A stretch of 64,000 bases of DNA, from positions 3,286,001 through 3,350,000 of the forward strand of contig NZ_CP113068.1 in the NCBI RefSeq assembly GCF_026625885.1, in the 5' to 3' direction. The translations under genes were made by a program, and so were the position numbers. The notes beneath the pieces were generated by a model. It worked only from the letters and a program-made list of their open reading frames with translations. It had not been told where the DNA came from and did not search any database. Numbering within the stretch: the first letter of the stretch is position 1; every line of letters starts with the position of its first letter. Below, piece after piece: positions 57,219-64,000 of this stretch. This DNA comes from Roseateles sp. SL47 (GTDB taxonomy: Bacteria > Pseudomonadota > Gammaproteobacteria > Burkholderiales > Burkholderiaceae_C).

Positions 57219-58834
57219 AATCGCTTTATCTGCGGATCTACATCACCGTGGTGGTGGTGTTGCTCGCATTCGCGCTGGGTTCGGCCTGGTTGTTCCAGGG
57301 CCGGATCGAGCAGGAGCGAGGGACTTTTGAACAAGCCGCTTCTGAGCGGCTTGTGGCCATGGCGGTGCTGGTTCAGCGCGCCTTGCCGCCGGCCTCCGCG
57401 CCGACGCATGAACAGGCGGACGCCATCGAAGATTGGGGCCAGCGCCTGCGCATGGCCCTGGCGCTGGAAGATGCCAAGGGCCGGCGCGTCGGCGCCTCGC
57501 CGCTGTTCGAGCGGCGCGAGGACCTGCCGGGCTCGCGGGTGCAGCGCATTCCGCTGGACGATGGGCGACACCTGCTGTTCCTGAGAATCGCCCGTCCGCC
57601 GGGAACATCGGGCCCCTTGCCGGGGCCTGGGCCGTTCCAGCCGGAGCAGGGCTCCAGTGGATCGCAGCCGGGCGGCCAGCCCGTTCGGGAGGGTGGAGAT
57701 CGCCCGGAACGTGGAGATCGCCCGGAACGTGGCGACGGATTCAGCGCCCCGGGCACCGGGCCGCAGGACAAGGACCGCAGGGGTCCGCAGGACAGCGCCT
57801 CGGCGCCGGACGAAGGCGCCTCGCGGCCGCAACGTGTGGCCCTGCCGGAGGTGGAAGTCACCCGGCAGCGCATGATGGAGCGGCTGGAGCAGGAGCGCCG
57901 GGCGGAAAACGTTGGCTCCTGGTTCCCTGCCTGGATGCCTCGTCCGAGTGGTGAAGCCCTGGCCTCGCTGCTGGTGGTGTTGTTCATGGCTGTGGCGGGC
58001 GGTGCGTATCCGGTGGTTCGCCGCCTGACGCGGCGCCTGGAGACGCTCAAGTCGGGTGTGGAGCAATTTGGCGGAGGCGATCTGGCCTTTCGGGTGCAGG
58101 ACCACGGCAAGGATGAAATTGCCGCCGTGGCCGGCAGCTTCAACCGGGCGGCGGAGAAAATCCAGACCTTGGTCAGTTCCCACAAGAGCCTGCTGGCCAA
58201 TGCCAGCCATGAACTGCGCTCGCCGCTGGCCCGCTTGAAGATGGCATTTGCCATGCTGGATGAGGCCTCTCCGCCGCAGCGGTTCCGTCTGCAGCAGGAG
58301 ATCAACACCAACATCGCGGAGCTGGATGCCCTGGTGGAGGAAGTGCTGCTGGCCAGCCGGCTGGAAGGCGGGGCGCAGAGCCTGCGGCTGGAACCGGTGG
58401 ATCTGCTGGGCATTTCCGCCGAGGAAGCCGCACGCACCGGCGCTGAGGTGGAAGCCGAAGCCGGCCTGGAGCAATTGCAGTTGCGCGGTGATGACCGGCT
58501 GCTGCGCCGTGCACTGCGCAATCTGCTGGAAAACGCTCGCCGTTATGGTGGGCCGCAAGTGGAAGTGAAGCTGCGTCGTGCCGGGCAGGACCACGTCGAA
58601 GTGCAGGTGTGTGATCGGGGCCCCGGCGTGCCGGAAGCCATGCGGGAACGCATCTTCGAGGCGTTCTACCGGCTGCCTGGCCATGCCGAGGTGTCCGGCG
58701 GTGTGGGCCTGGGCCTGAATCTGGTCAAGCAGATTGCCGCCGCCCACAGTGGCACGGTGCGTTGCGAGGCGCGAGAGGGTGGGGGCAGCTGCTTTGTGAT
58801 CAGTCTGCCGCTGCTGCAACCGGACGCGCTCTGA
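57215..58834 (+). CDS. sensor histidine kinase
   Basis: This is a 539-residue membrane kinase with a GTG start overlapping the regulator stop (GTGA). TM1 is about residues 8-27, the periplasmic region about 28-248, TM2 about 249-270, then HAMP. His332 lies in ASHELRSPLARLK, and the ATPase domain shows the N box (NLLENA), DRGPG and GVGLGLNLVK. The periplasmic part is long and Pro/Gly/Arg-rich, with a duplicated GDRPER unit (57693-57728). Envelope stress is a reasonable signal given the Spy-like neighbour. Confidence 0.9.
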   Translation: MKSLYLRIYITVVVVLLAFALGSAWLFQGRIEQERGTFEQAASERLVAMAVLVQRALPPASAPTHEQADAIEDWGQRLRMALALEDAKGRRVGASPLFERREDLPGSRVQRIPLDDGRHLLFLRIARPPGTSGPLPGPGPFQPEQGSSGSQPGGQPVREGGDRPERGDRPERGDGFSAPGTGPQDKDRRGPQDSASAPDEGASRPQRVALPEVEVTRQRMMERLEQERRAENVGSWFPAWMPRPSGEALASLLVVLFMAVAGGAYPVVRRLTRRLETLKSGVEQFGGGDLAFRVQDHGKDEIAAVAGSFNRAAEKIQTLVSSHKSLLANASHELRSPLARLKMAFAMLDEASPPQRFRLQQEINTNIAELDALVEEVLLASRLEGGAQSLRLEPVDLLGISAEEAARTGAEVEAEAGLEQLQLRGDDRLLRRALRNLLENARRYGGPQVEVKLRRAGQDHVEVQVCDRGPGVPEAMRERIFEAFYRLPGHAEVSGGVGLGLNLVKQIAAAHSGTVRCEAREGGGSCFVISLPLLQPDAL

Positions 58835-58853
58835 ACCGTCGGGTTGGCGACCT

Positions 58854-58885
58854 GACCTGGGGCCGCCGTGTCGCGGACCCAGGTC
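58854..58885 (+). terminator. probable terminator of the two-component operon
   Basis: Eleven-base arms with one mismatch (GACCTGGGGCC against GGACCCAGGTC) enclose a 10-base loop and are followed by CTTTG. It lies 19 bases after the kinase stop, in the 57-base gap before the converging MATE gene. Confidence 0.55.
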
Positions 58886-58891
58886 CTTTGT

Positions 58892-60268
58892 TCAGTCCTT
58901 GAGCTGGGTGCGATGCACCCATGCCAGCAAGGCACTCAGGCCGATCGACGCTGTCACCAGCCCGGCCGAGGCCGCACTCCAGAAACCCATGGCGCCCTGC
59001 ATGAAGGTGGGAAGCGCCACCGCATGCTCACCGAAGGCCAGCCAGTAGCCACCGCCCAGCCCCAGGCCCCAGATGGCCAAGGCGTAGATCACCATGGGGG
59101 CGGTGGCAATGTGATGAGCGCGCAGCACGAATGCGGACACCGTCTGCCCTGCGTCGGCCACGTGGAAGATCCACACCCAGCCCAGCAGCGGGAGGGCGGC
59201 GGCAATGATCGCGGCATCCCGCGTGTAAAGCCCCAGCACCTGCTCCCGCAGGGAGAAGACCACCGCTCCCATCAGGAAGGCGATGCCGACGGCCAGCTCC
59301 AGCCCGTGCCACCCCAGACGGCGGGCATGGGGCATGTCTCGTGCGCCCAGGGCCTGAGCCACCAGCGTGCTGCTGGCATTGGCCAGCGCCAGCGGCAGCA
59401 TGAACATCATCGCCACCAGGTTGGCGGCGAGTTGATGGCCCGCCACCGCTGTGCTGCCGATGCGGGCAATAAAAATCGCCATGAAGGTGAAACCGGTCAC
59501 CTCGATCAGCACCGACGCGCCCATGGGCACACCCAGCTTGAGCAGACGCCAGAGCGTGGCCGCGCGCGGCCGATGCAGGCCCCCGCGGGAGAAGCCGAAC
59601 CCCTCATAGAAGCGGTCGCGCCGCAGCACCCCCACGGCCACCAGCAACTGGCTCCACATCACCACCGCCGTGGCCACCGCACAACCCACGGCGCCCAGGG
59701 CAGGGACCGTCACCGGCCCCAGGCTGAAGCCGCCGATGAGCAAGGCGCTGGCCGGGAACTTGAGCAGCAGCCCACCGATCTGCAGGGCCATCACCGCCTT
59801 GGGCCTGGACACCGCCGTGTTGAAACCTCGGTAGGCAGTGAAGAGCAGGGCGGCCGGCAAGGCAATGCCCAGCGTACGAAGATAAGCGGTGACCTTGGCC
59901 GCGACCTCCGGGCTGGCGTGTGAAATTGCCAGGAACGGTTGTGGGAACCAGAGGATCAACTCGCCAATCACTGCCAGCATCAGCGCCAGCCACGCGGCCT
60001 GATGCAGGCTGTCGCCGGCTTCGGTCATGCGCCGGGCACCGAAGAGCTGGCCCGCCACTGGCGAGATGGCCAGCACCACCCCCATCAAACCCACAAACAC
60101 CGAGGTGTAGACGGCCGACCCCACCGCCAGCGCCGCCAGGTCCAGTGCGGAATGGCGGGCCACCAGCAGGGTGTCGATGGTGGAATAGGCCAGCACCGCC
60201 AACTGGCCGATAAAGGCCGGCCAGGCCAGCGGCAGAATCTGGCGGAAGCTCTGCAGGCGACGGCTCAA
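58892..60268 (-). CDS. MATE family efflux transporter
   Basis: The protein has 458 residues from a TTG at 60268 whose bases overlap the stop of the upstream DUF1289 gene, with GGAG before it. The longer open frame from 60421 would run through that gene and is rejected. Twelve transmembrane helices in two related halves are predicted, with the MATE pattern PLAWPAFIGQLAVLAYSTIDTLLV (in pieces) and SPVAGQLFGA. It is a NorM-like Na+ or H+ driven exporter of cationic compounds. Confidence 0.88.
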   Translation of the reverse strand: MSRRLQSFRQILPLAWPAFIGQLAVLAYSTIDTLLVARHSALDLAALAVGSAVYTSVFVGLMGVVLAISPVAGQLFGARRMTEAGDSLHQAAWLALMLAVIGELILWFPQPFLAISHASPEVAAKVTAYLRTLGIALPAALLFTAYRGFNTAVSRPKAVMALQIGGLLLKFPASALLIGGFSLGPVTVPALGAVGCAVATAVVMWSQLLVAVGVLRRDRFYEGFGFSRGGLHRPRAATLWRLLKLGVPMGASVLIEVTGFTFMAIFIARIGSTAVAGHQLAANLVAMMFMLPLALANASSTLVAQALGARDMPHARRLGWHGLELAVGIAFLMGAVVFSLREQVLGLYTRDAAIIAAALPLLGWVWIFHVADAGQTVSAFVLRAHHIATAPMVIYALAIWGLGLGGGYWLAFGEHAVALPTFMQGAMGFWSAASAGLVTASIGLSALLAWVHRTQLKD

Positions 60269-60783
60269 GACGACTCCAGGGGGCCGTCGTGGGGGGGCGC
60301 AGAAGCGGGCGTGTCCGCTGCGGGTGTTGGGCTGCGCTGCCGCTGCGGCCGGGTGGCGGCATCTGCCGCTGCCTGCAGCCGCGCCTCGATGGCACGTTCC
60401 GCATAACGGTTGAAGCGCCAAGCCGTGCCTTCCAGCGTGATGCGACGCCAGGTGGCGCGTTTTTCACCGGGTGTCAGCACCGGCCAGTTCTGCACCTCGT
60501 CAAAGGTGCGGCCACAGCCCTTGCACAGTTCATCGCCCTGGCTGGTGGAGCAGATGGCAATGCATGGCGCGTCCGGCGTGGTGTCATACCACGCCAGCCA
60601 GGCGCCGTGGGCAGCCGGGGGCATGGAGTCTTCATCACACAGTGTTTCATGGTGATAGACCATGAGCGCATAGACCTCCGCCAGCGCACGCAGCTCGGGG
60701 CACAGGCCGATGCCGTCGCCGGGTTCGCGGGCGCGCCACCAGTTGATGGCGGATTCGATGTCAGTGATGTGGAGGCCAGCCAT
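60265..60783 (-). CDS. DUF3717-DUF1289 protein
   Basis: The protein has 172 residues. Residues 1-65 (LHITDIESAINWWRARE, then LCPELRALAEVYALMVY) match DUF3717, and residues 70-115 match DUF1289, a small cysteine motif (CIAICSTSQGDELCKGCGRTFDEV) that may bind a metal or an iron-sulfur cluster. The tail is Ala/Pro-rich and disordered. The function is unknown. The MATE start overlaps its stop. Confidence 0.82.
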   Translation of the reverse strand: MAGLHITDIESAINWWRAREPGDGIGLCPELRALAEVYALMVYHHETLCDEDSMPPAAHGAWLAWYDTTPDAPCIAICSTSQGDELCKGCGRTFDEVQNWPVLTPGEKRATWRRITLEGTAWRFNRYAERAIEARLQAAADAATRPQRQRSPTPAADTPASAPPHDGPLESS

Positions 60784-60873
60784 GGGGGTACTGCAAAAGA
60801 GGGAACTGCGATTGTGAAGGGCGGGGACGATGGATGTCGCTCGTTGCGATGGGGGCCCTCCCTGGAGGGGGCA

Positions 60874-61953
60874 TCAGTAGGCCAGGCCAATCGCGGCGCG
60901 GACCTCTCGAAGCGTCTTGCGGGCCACCGCCCGTGCACGCTCGGTGCCCACTTCGACGATCCAGTGGACTTTTTTCGGGTCCGCCAGCAGTTCTTCTGCC
61001 CGGGCGCGCCAGGGGGCCTGTTCCCGCTGGATGGCTTCGATCAGGGGCTGCTTGCAATCCAGGCAGCCGATGCCGGCGCTGCGGCAACCCTCGGCGGCCC
61101 ATTGGCGGGTGGCGTCGTCGCTGTAGACCTGATGCAGCGGCCAGACCGGGCAGCGGTCGGGGTCGCCCGGGTCATTGCGGCGCACCCGCTGCGGGTCGGT
61201 GGGCATCTGGCGGATCTTCTGCGCCACCACGTCCGGCGCATCACGCATGGCGATGGCATTGCCGTAGGTTTTGCTCATCTTGCGGCCGTCCAGCCCCGGC
61301 AGCCGGGAGGTGTCGCTCAGCAAGGCCTGTGGTTCCGGCAGCAACGGCGCATACAGGTGGTTGAAGCGGCGTGCCACTTCACGCGTCACTTCCACGTGGG
61401 CAGACTGGTCTTCCCCCACCGGAACAAACGCGGCCTTGTAGATCAGGATGTCGGCCGCCTGCAGCAGCGGATAACCGAGGAAACCGAAGGTGGCCAGCTC
61501 GCGGTTCTCGGCCACCGTGTCCTTGTAGCTGGGCATGCGCTCCAGCCAGCTGGAGGGCGTGCTCATCGCCAGCAGCGTGAACAGCTCGGCATGTTCCGGC
61601 ATGCGGCTCTGGATGAAGAGCGTGGCCTTTTCCGGGTCCACCCCTGCCGCCAGCCAGTCCACCACCATGTCGTACACGCTCTGCTCCAGACCCTCGCGGT
61701 GCTGGTAGTGGGTGGTGAGCGCATGCCAGTCCGCCACGAAGAAAAAGCAGTCGTGGCTGGCCTGCAGCTTCACCCAGCTCTTGAGCGCACCGTGGTAATG
61801 ACCCAGATGCAGCGCGCCGGTTGGGCGCATGCCGGACAGTACGCGGGGCCGGGCGCCGGGGGGCGTGGCCGCTGAAGGGGCAACTGAAGCAAGGGCCGGC
61901 GTGTCGGCGGCGGGGCCGGCGGCGCTGGTGGGGAGGGGGGTGTTGTGATTCAT
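60874..61953 (-). CDS. trpS: TrpS, tryptophanyl-tRNA synthetase
   Basis: This is a 359-residue class I synthetase with the HIGH-like GALHLGHYHGA (about residues 46-56) and the KMSKS-like GRKMSKTYGN (about 214-223). It charges tRNA-Trp. The first 35 residues are an unconserved Ala/Pro-rich head, so an internal start is conceivable, though none is better supported. It diverges from purN across an 87-base gap. Confidence 0.95.
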   Translation of the reverse strand: MNHNTPLPTSAAGPAADTPALASVAPSAATPPGARPRVLSGMRPTGALHLGHYHGALKSWVKLQASHDCFFFVADWHALTTHYQHREGLEQSVYDMVVDWLAAGVDPEKATLFIQSRMPEHAELFTLLAMSTPSSWLERMPSYKDTVAENRELATFGFLGYPLLQAADILIYKAAFVPVGEDQSAHVEVTREVARRFNHLYAPLLPEPQALLSDTSRLPGLDGRKMSKTYGNAIAMRDAPDVVAQKIRQMPTDPQRVRRNDPGDPDRCPVWPLHQVYSDDATRQWAAEGCRSAGIGCLDCKQPLIEAIQREQAPWRARAEELLADPKKVHWIVEVGTERARAVARKTLREVRAAIGLAY

Positions 61954-62040
61954 GGGCGGGGGCCGGATTGTAGGCAGGCCGGTGGTGGGGCGCTGTGCCG
62001 GGCTGATTGTCGGGGTGGCGCGCCGCTACACTGCCGCCCC

Positions 62041-62679
62041 ATGAAGAACATTGTGATCCTGATCTCCGGCCGTGGCTCCAACATGGAGGCCATCGTCAAG
62101 GCATGCGCGGCCGAGCAGTGGCCCGCCCGCATTGCTGCGGTGATCAGCAACCGTCCGGATGCCGGCGGCCTGGCTTTTGCCCAGTCGCATGGCATTGCCA
62201 CCGCCGTGGTGGACCACAAGGCCTTTGGCCGGGGCGACGAAGCCCGCATGGCCTTTGATGCAGAACTGAAACGCGTCATTGATGGCTTCTCGCCCGATCT
62301 GGTGGTGCTGGCCGGCTTCATGCGCATCCTCACGGCCGGTTTCACCAGCCATTACGAAGGCCGCATGCTCAATATCCATCCGTCGCTGCTGCCGGCCTTC
62401 ACCGGGCTGCATACCCATCAGCGGGCGATCGAGTCCGGCTGTCGTGTGGCCGGTGCCACCGTGCATTTTGTGACCGCCGAGCTGGACCATGGCCCCATCG
62501 TGGCGCAGGCCGTGGTGCCGGTCCTGGATGGTGACGATGAATCCGCGCTGGCCGCACGGGTGCTGCAGCAGGAACATCGCATGTATCCCAGCGCCGTACG
62601 CTGGTTTGTGGAGGGGGCGCTGGAAATCCAGGGCGCGGCGGTGCGGCATCGCGGCGGTGTGCCGCAGATGTTCAGCTGA
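62041..62679 (+). CDS. purN: PurN, phosphoribosylglycinamide formyltransferase
   Basis: This 212-residue enzyme starts at the ATG at 62041. The folate and substrate sites are clear: SGRGSN near residue 9, LAGFMRIL, the catalytic NIHPSLLPAFTG, and VHFVTAELDHGPI with the key aspartate. It performs the third step of purine synthesis using 10-formyl-tetrahydrofolate. Its stop abuts the stop of the converging DUF1345 gene with no gap. Confidence 0.96.
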   Translation: MKNIVILISGRGSNMEAIVKACAAEQWPARIAAVISNRPDAGGLAFAQSHGIATAVVDHKAFGRGDEARMAFDAELKRVIDGFSPDLVVLAGFMRILTAGFTSHYEGRMLNIHPSLLPAFTGLHTHQRAIESGCRVAGATVHFVTAELDHGPIVAQAVVPVLDGDDESALAARVLQQEHRMYPSAVRWFVEGALEIQGAAVRHRGGVPQMFS

Positions 62680-63336
62680 TCAGCCCAGCAGGCTGGCCAG
62701 CAGGTTGATGGTCAGCGCCAGCACCACGGTGTTGAAAGCGAAGGACAAAACCGCCTGCACCAGCACCAGCCGCCGGATGTGCCGGGCGCTCACCATCACA
62801 TCCGACGTCTGGGATGTGGCGGCCAGCGTCACCGAAAAATACAGAAAGTCGGTGTAATCCGGCTGTCCGTCGTCCCCGGGAAACTCCAGCCCGTGAGGTG
62901 CCTGGGGGCCGCTGTGGAAGAGGCTGGCATAGGCCAGCGCAAATTCCACCGGCAGCAGCAGCCAGGAACTCGTCACCGTGCCCAGGGCCACCAGCAGATG
63001 GGGCCAGCCGTGGCTCACCCCGAGTTGCCGCACCTGGGCCAGTTCCAGCGCCAACGCCGCCAGGCTGAGCAGAGCCCCCACCATGGCCAGGCCCAGGACG
63101 GTGGGCATGCCCTCGGCAATTGCCTTGGCCTGCGCCTGCACCGCATCCACGGGCGCACGCAGCATCATCGCCAGCACCAGCACCAGGTAGACCCAGACGC
63201 CGCTGCTCCAGCCGATCAGCACCTGCGTGGACCAGGGCAGGTCCTCTGCCCAGGGCAGGACGGTGGCGAGCACGGCCCCCAGAACGGCCCCAATCAGGAG
63301 TCGTGGGCGCTGACGAAGCTGATGGAGCAGGGGCAT
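62680..63336 (-). CDS. DUF1345 membrane protein
   Basis: The protein has 218 residues and about five transmembrane helices. The DUF1345 pattern is visible in PDYTDFLYFSVTLAATSQTSDVMV (in pieces) near residue 160-185. The segment resembles a pore-loop of ion channels, but the family has no established function. The start is 9 bases after the stop of the DUF1653 gene, so the two are probably co-transcribed. Confidence 0.82.
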   Translation of the reverse strand: MPLLHQLRQRPRLLIGAVLGAVLATVLPWAEDLPWSTQVLIGWSSGVWVYLVLVLAMMLRAPVDAVQAQAKAIAEGMPTVLGLAMVGALLSLAALALELAQVRQLGVSHGWPHLLVALGTVTSSWLLLPVEFALAYASLFHSGPQAPHGLEFPGDDGQPDYTDFLYFSVTLAATSQTSDVMVSARHIRRLVLVQAVLSFAFNTVVLALTINLLASLLG

Positions 63337-63345
63337 GGTCCGCCG

Positions 63346-63594
63346 TCAGTCCCCGATGCGCACAAAACGCTGTACGGTCTGACCGTCCACCTCCAGCGTG
63401 CCGAAGAACATGGCATGCGGGCGCACCCAGAGGCCCGAGCTGTTGTAGAGCGGGGCATACACCACCAACGCTTCCAGCGTTTCGCTGTGGCGGGCCACCC
63501 CGTGGACCTGGTAGTGCCCGCCCTTGTAATGACGGTAGCGGCCGGCGGGCGTGACAGGGAGCGCAGGCAGCGGATGCGGGTCTTGGTCGCTCAT
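63346..63594 (-). CDS. DUF1653 protein
   Basis: The protein has 82 residues from the ATG at 63594. It matches DUF1653 in GRYRHYKGGHYQVHGVARHSETLE (in pieces) and VVYAPLYNSSGLWVRPHAMF. These small beta-rich proteins are common and uncharacterised. The divergent RsmB-like gene begins 37 bases away. Confidence 0.82.
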   Translation of the reverse strand: MSDQDPHPLPALPVTPAGRYRHYKGGHYQVHGVARHSETLEALVVYAPLYNSSGLWVRPHAMFFGTLEVDGQTVQRFVRIGD

Positions 63595-63631
63595 CGTGGG
63601 GCTGGGGTCGGGAGACTGAGATAATTTGGGA

Positions 63632-64000
63632 ATGCATCCTAATGCCCTCCTCGAACTTTGCGCCGAACTTGTCGACAGCCTGATGCTGTTCGACTCGCCG
63701 GCAGATACCCTGGTTTCCGCGTTTTTCCGCCAGCACAAGGCCCTGGGCCAGCGCGAACGCCACACCCTGGCGGAAACCGCCTATGGCGTGCTGCGCCACC
63801 GCCTGCTGTTCCAGCATCTGGCCCAGTCGGGCCGTGGGCCGATGTCGCGCCGGCTGGCCATCCTGGGCTGGGAGGGCAATGAAGCCTTCCTGCGCGGCGC
63901 GCTGACGGACCAGGAGCAGCACTGGCTGCAGCAGGTCCGGTCGGTAGACCGCAAGCAATTGCCCGAGCGCCTGCGCCACAACCTGCCGGACTGGCTGGTC
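63632..64000 (+). CDS. RsmB-like 16S rRNA methyltransferase (3' partial)
   Basis: The first 123 codons are open to the window's right edge. They show the N-terminal NusB/RsmB-like helical domain: SPADTLVSAFFRQHKALGQRERHTLAE (in pieces) and AYGVLRHRLLFQHL. The SAM-binding catalytic domain would lie beyond the edge. It is expected to methylate a cytosine of 16S rRNA or another RNA; which site cannot be told from this part. Confidence 0.8.
   Translation, partial: MHPNALLELCAELVDSLMLFDSPADTLVSAFFRQHKALGQRERHTLAETAYGVLRHRLLFQHLAQSGRGPMSRRLAILGWEGNEAFLRGALTDQEQHWLQQVRSVDRKQLPERLRHNLPDWLV

Noticed and set aside
60268..60421. Longer N-terminus for the MATE protein
   Set aside because: The extra 51 codons lie opposite in frame to the DUF1289 gene and read as Ala/Pro/Arg shadow; the TTG with GGAG gives the normal family length.

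Overview
The window is high-GC, densely coded DNA from a betaproteobacterium of the order Burkholderiales. A Roseateles/Mitsuaria/Rubrivivax-like genus is my best guess, by inference only. The clearest clue is the order cysS, DNA glycosylase, accA, tilS, lysC, tRNA-Ser, which is familiar from Burkholderiales chromosomes. Linked clpS-clpA, ettA, trpS and purN show this is chromosome. I see no insertion sequence, integrase, CRISPR array or rRNA. All coordinates include the stop codon.

Region 1 (1-14.9 kb) is the distinctive part. Thirteen + strand genes sit head to tail, mostly with 4-base ATGA overlaps or gaps of a few bases. The first four form an envelope module: a DUF1302 outer-membrane protein cut by the left edge, a DUF1329 periplasmic protein, an Asp-box (YCF48-like) propeller and an RND/MMPL exporter. 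They are followed by an alpha/beta hydrolase, an extradiol-type dioxygenase, a Rieske ferredoxin, an FAD monooxygenase, an MFS permease, a metal-dependent cyclase/amidohydrolase, a cupin, a fumarylacetoacetase-family enzyme and an NAD-dependent epimerase/dehydrogenase. This reads as a meta-cleavage route for a cyclic or aromatic compound with its own envelope transport. The substrate is unknown and no regulator lies inside the window.

Region 2 (15-24 kb) holds accessory genes: a secreted single-heme cytochrome-like protein, a VOC protein, a DUF2809 membrane protein, a secreted GH16 beta-1,3-glucanase behind a LacI-type operator, a minus-strand porin, small binding protein and chemoreceptor cluster, and a cold-shock protein.

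Region 3 (24-36.6 kb) is housekeeping: clpS-clpA, mtfA-like peptidase, lpxH-ppiB-ppiA, a TPR protein, cysS, alkA-like glycosylase, accA, tilS, lysC and tRNA-Ser(GCU).

Region 4 (36.8-50 kb) is mixed. It has a PaiB-like flavoprotein, a truncated pentapeptide-repeat remnant and a small lipoprotein in a less GC-rich patch, ETF-ubiquinone oxidoreductase, OsmC, an SDR, a YceH-like protein with a hexanucleotide repeat, a thioesterase, Kup, a secreted cyanophycinase and an orphan peptide-type binding protein.

Region 5 (50-64 kb) runs through ettA, a GtrA/GT2/GT39 glycan-modification cassette, a Spy/CpxP-like protein with a two-component system, a MATE exporter, a DUF3717-DUF1289 protein, trpS, purN, DUF1345 and DUF1653 proteins, and the start of an RsmB-like RNA methyltransferase cut by the right edge. 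Several proteins in regions 3-5 carry in-frame tandem repeats in linker segments.
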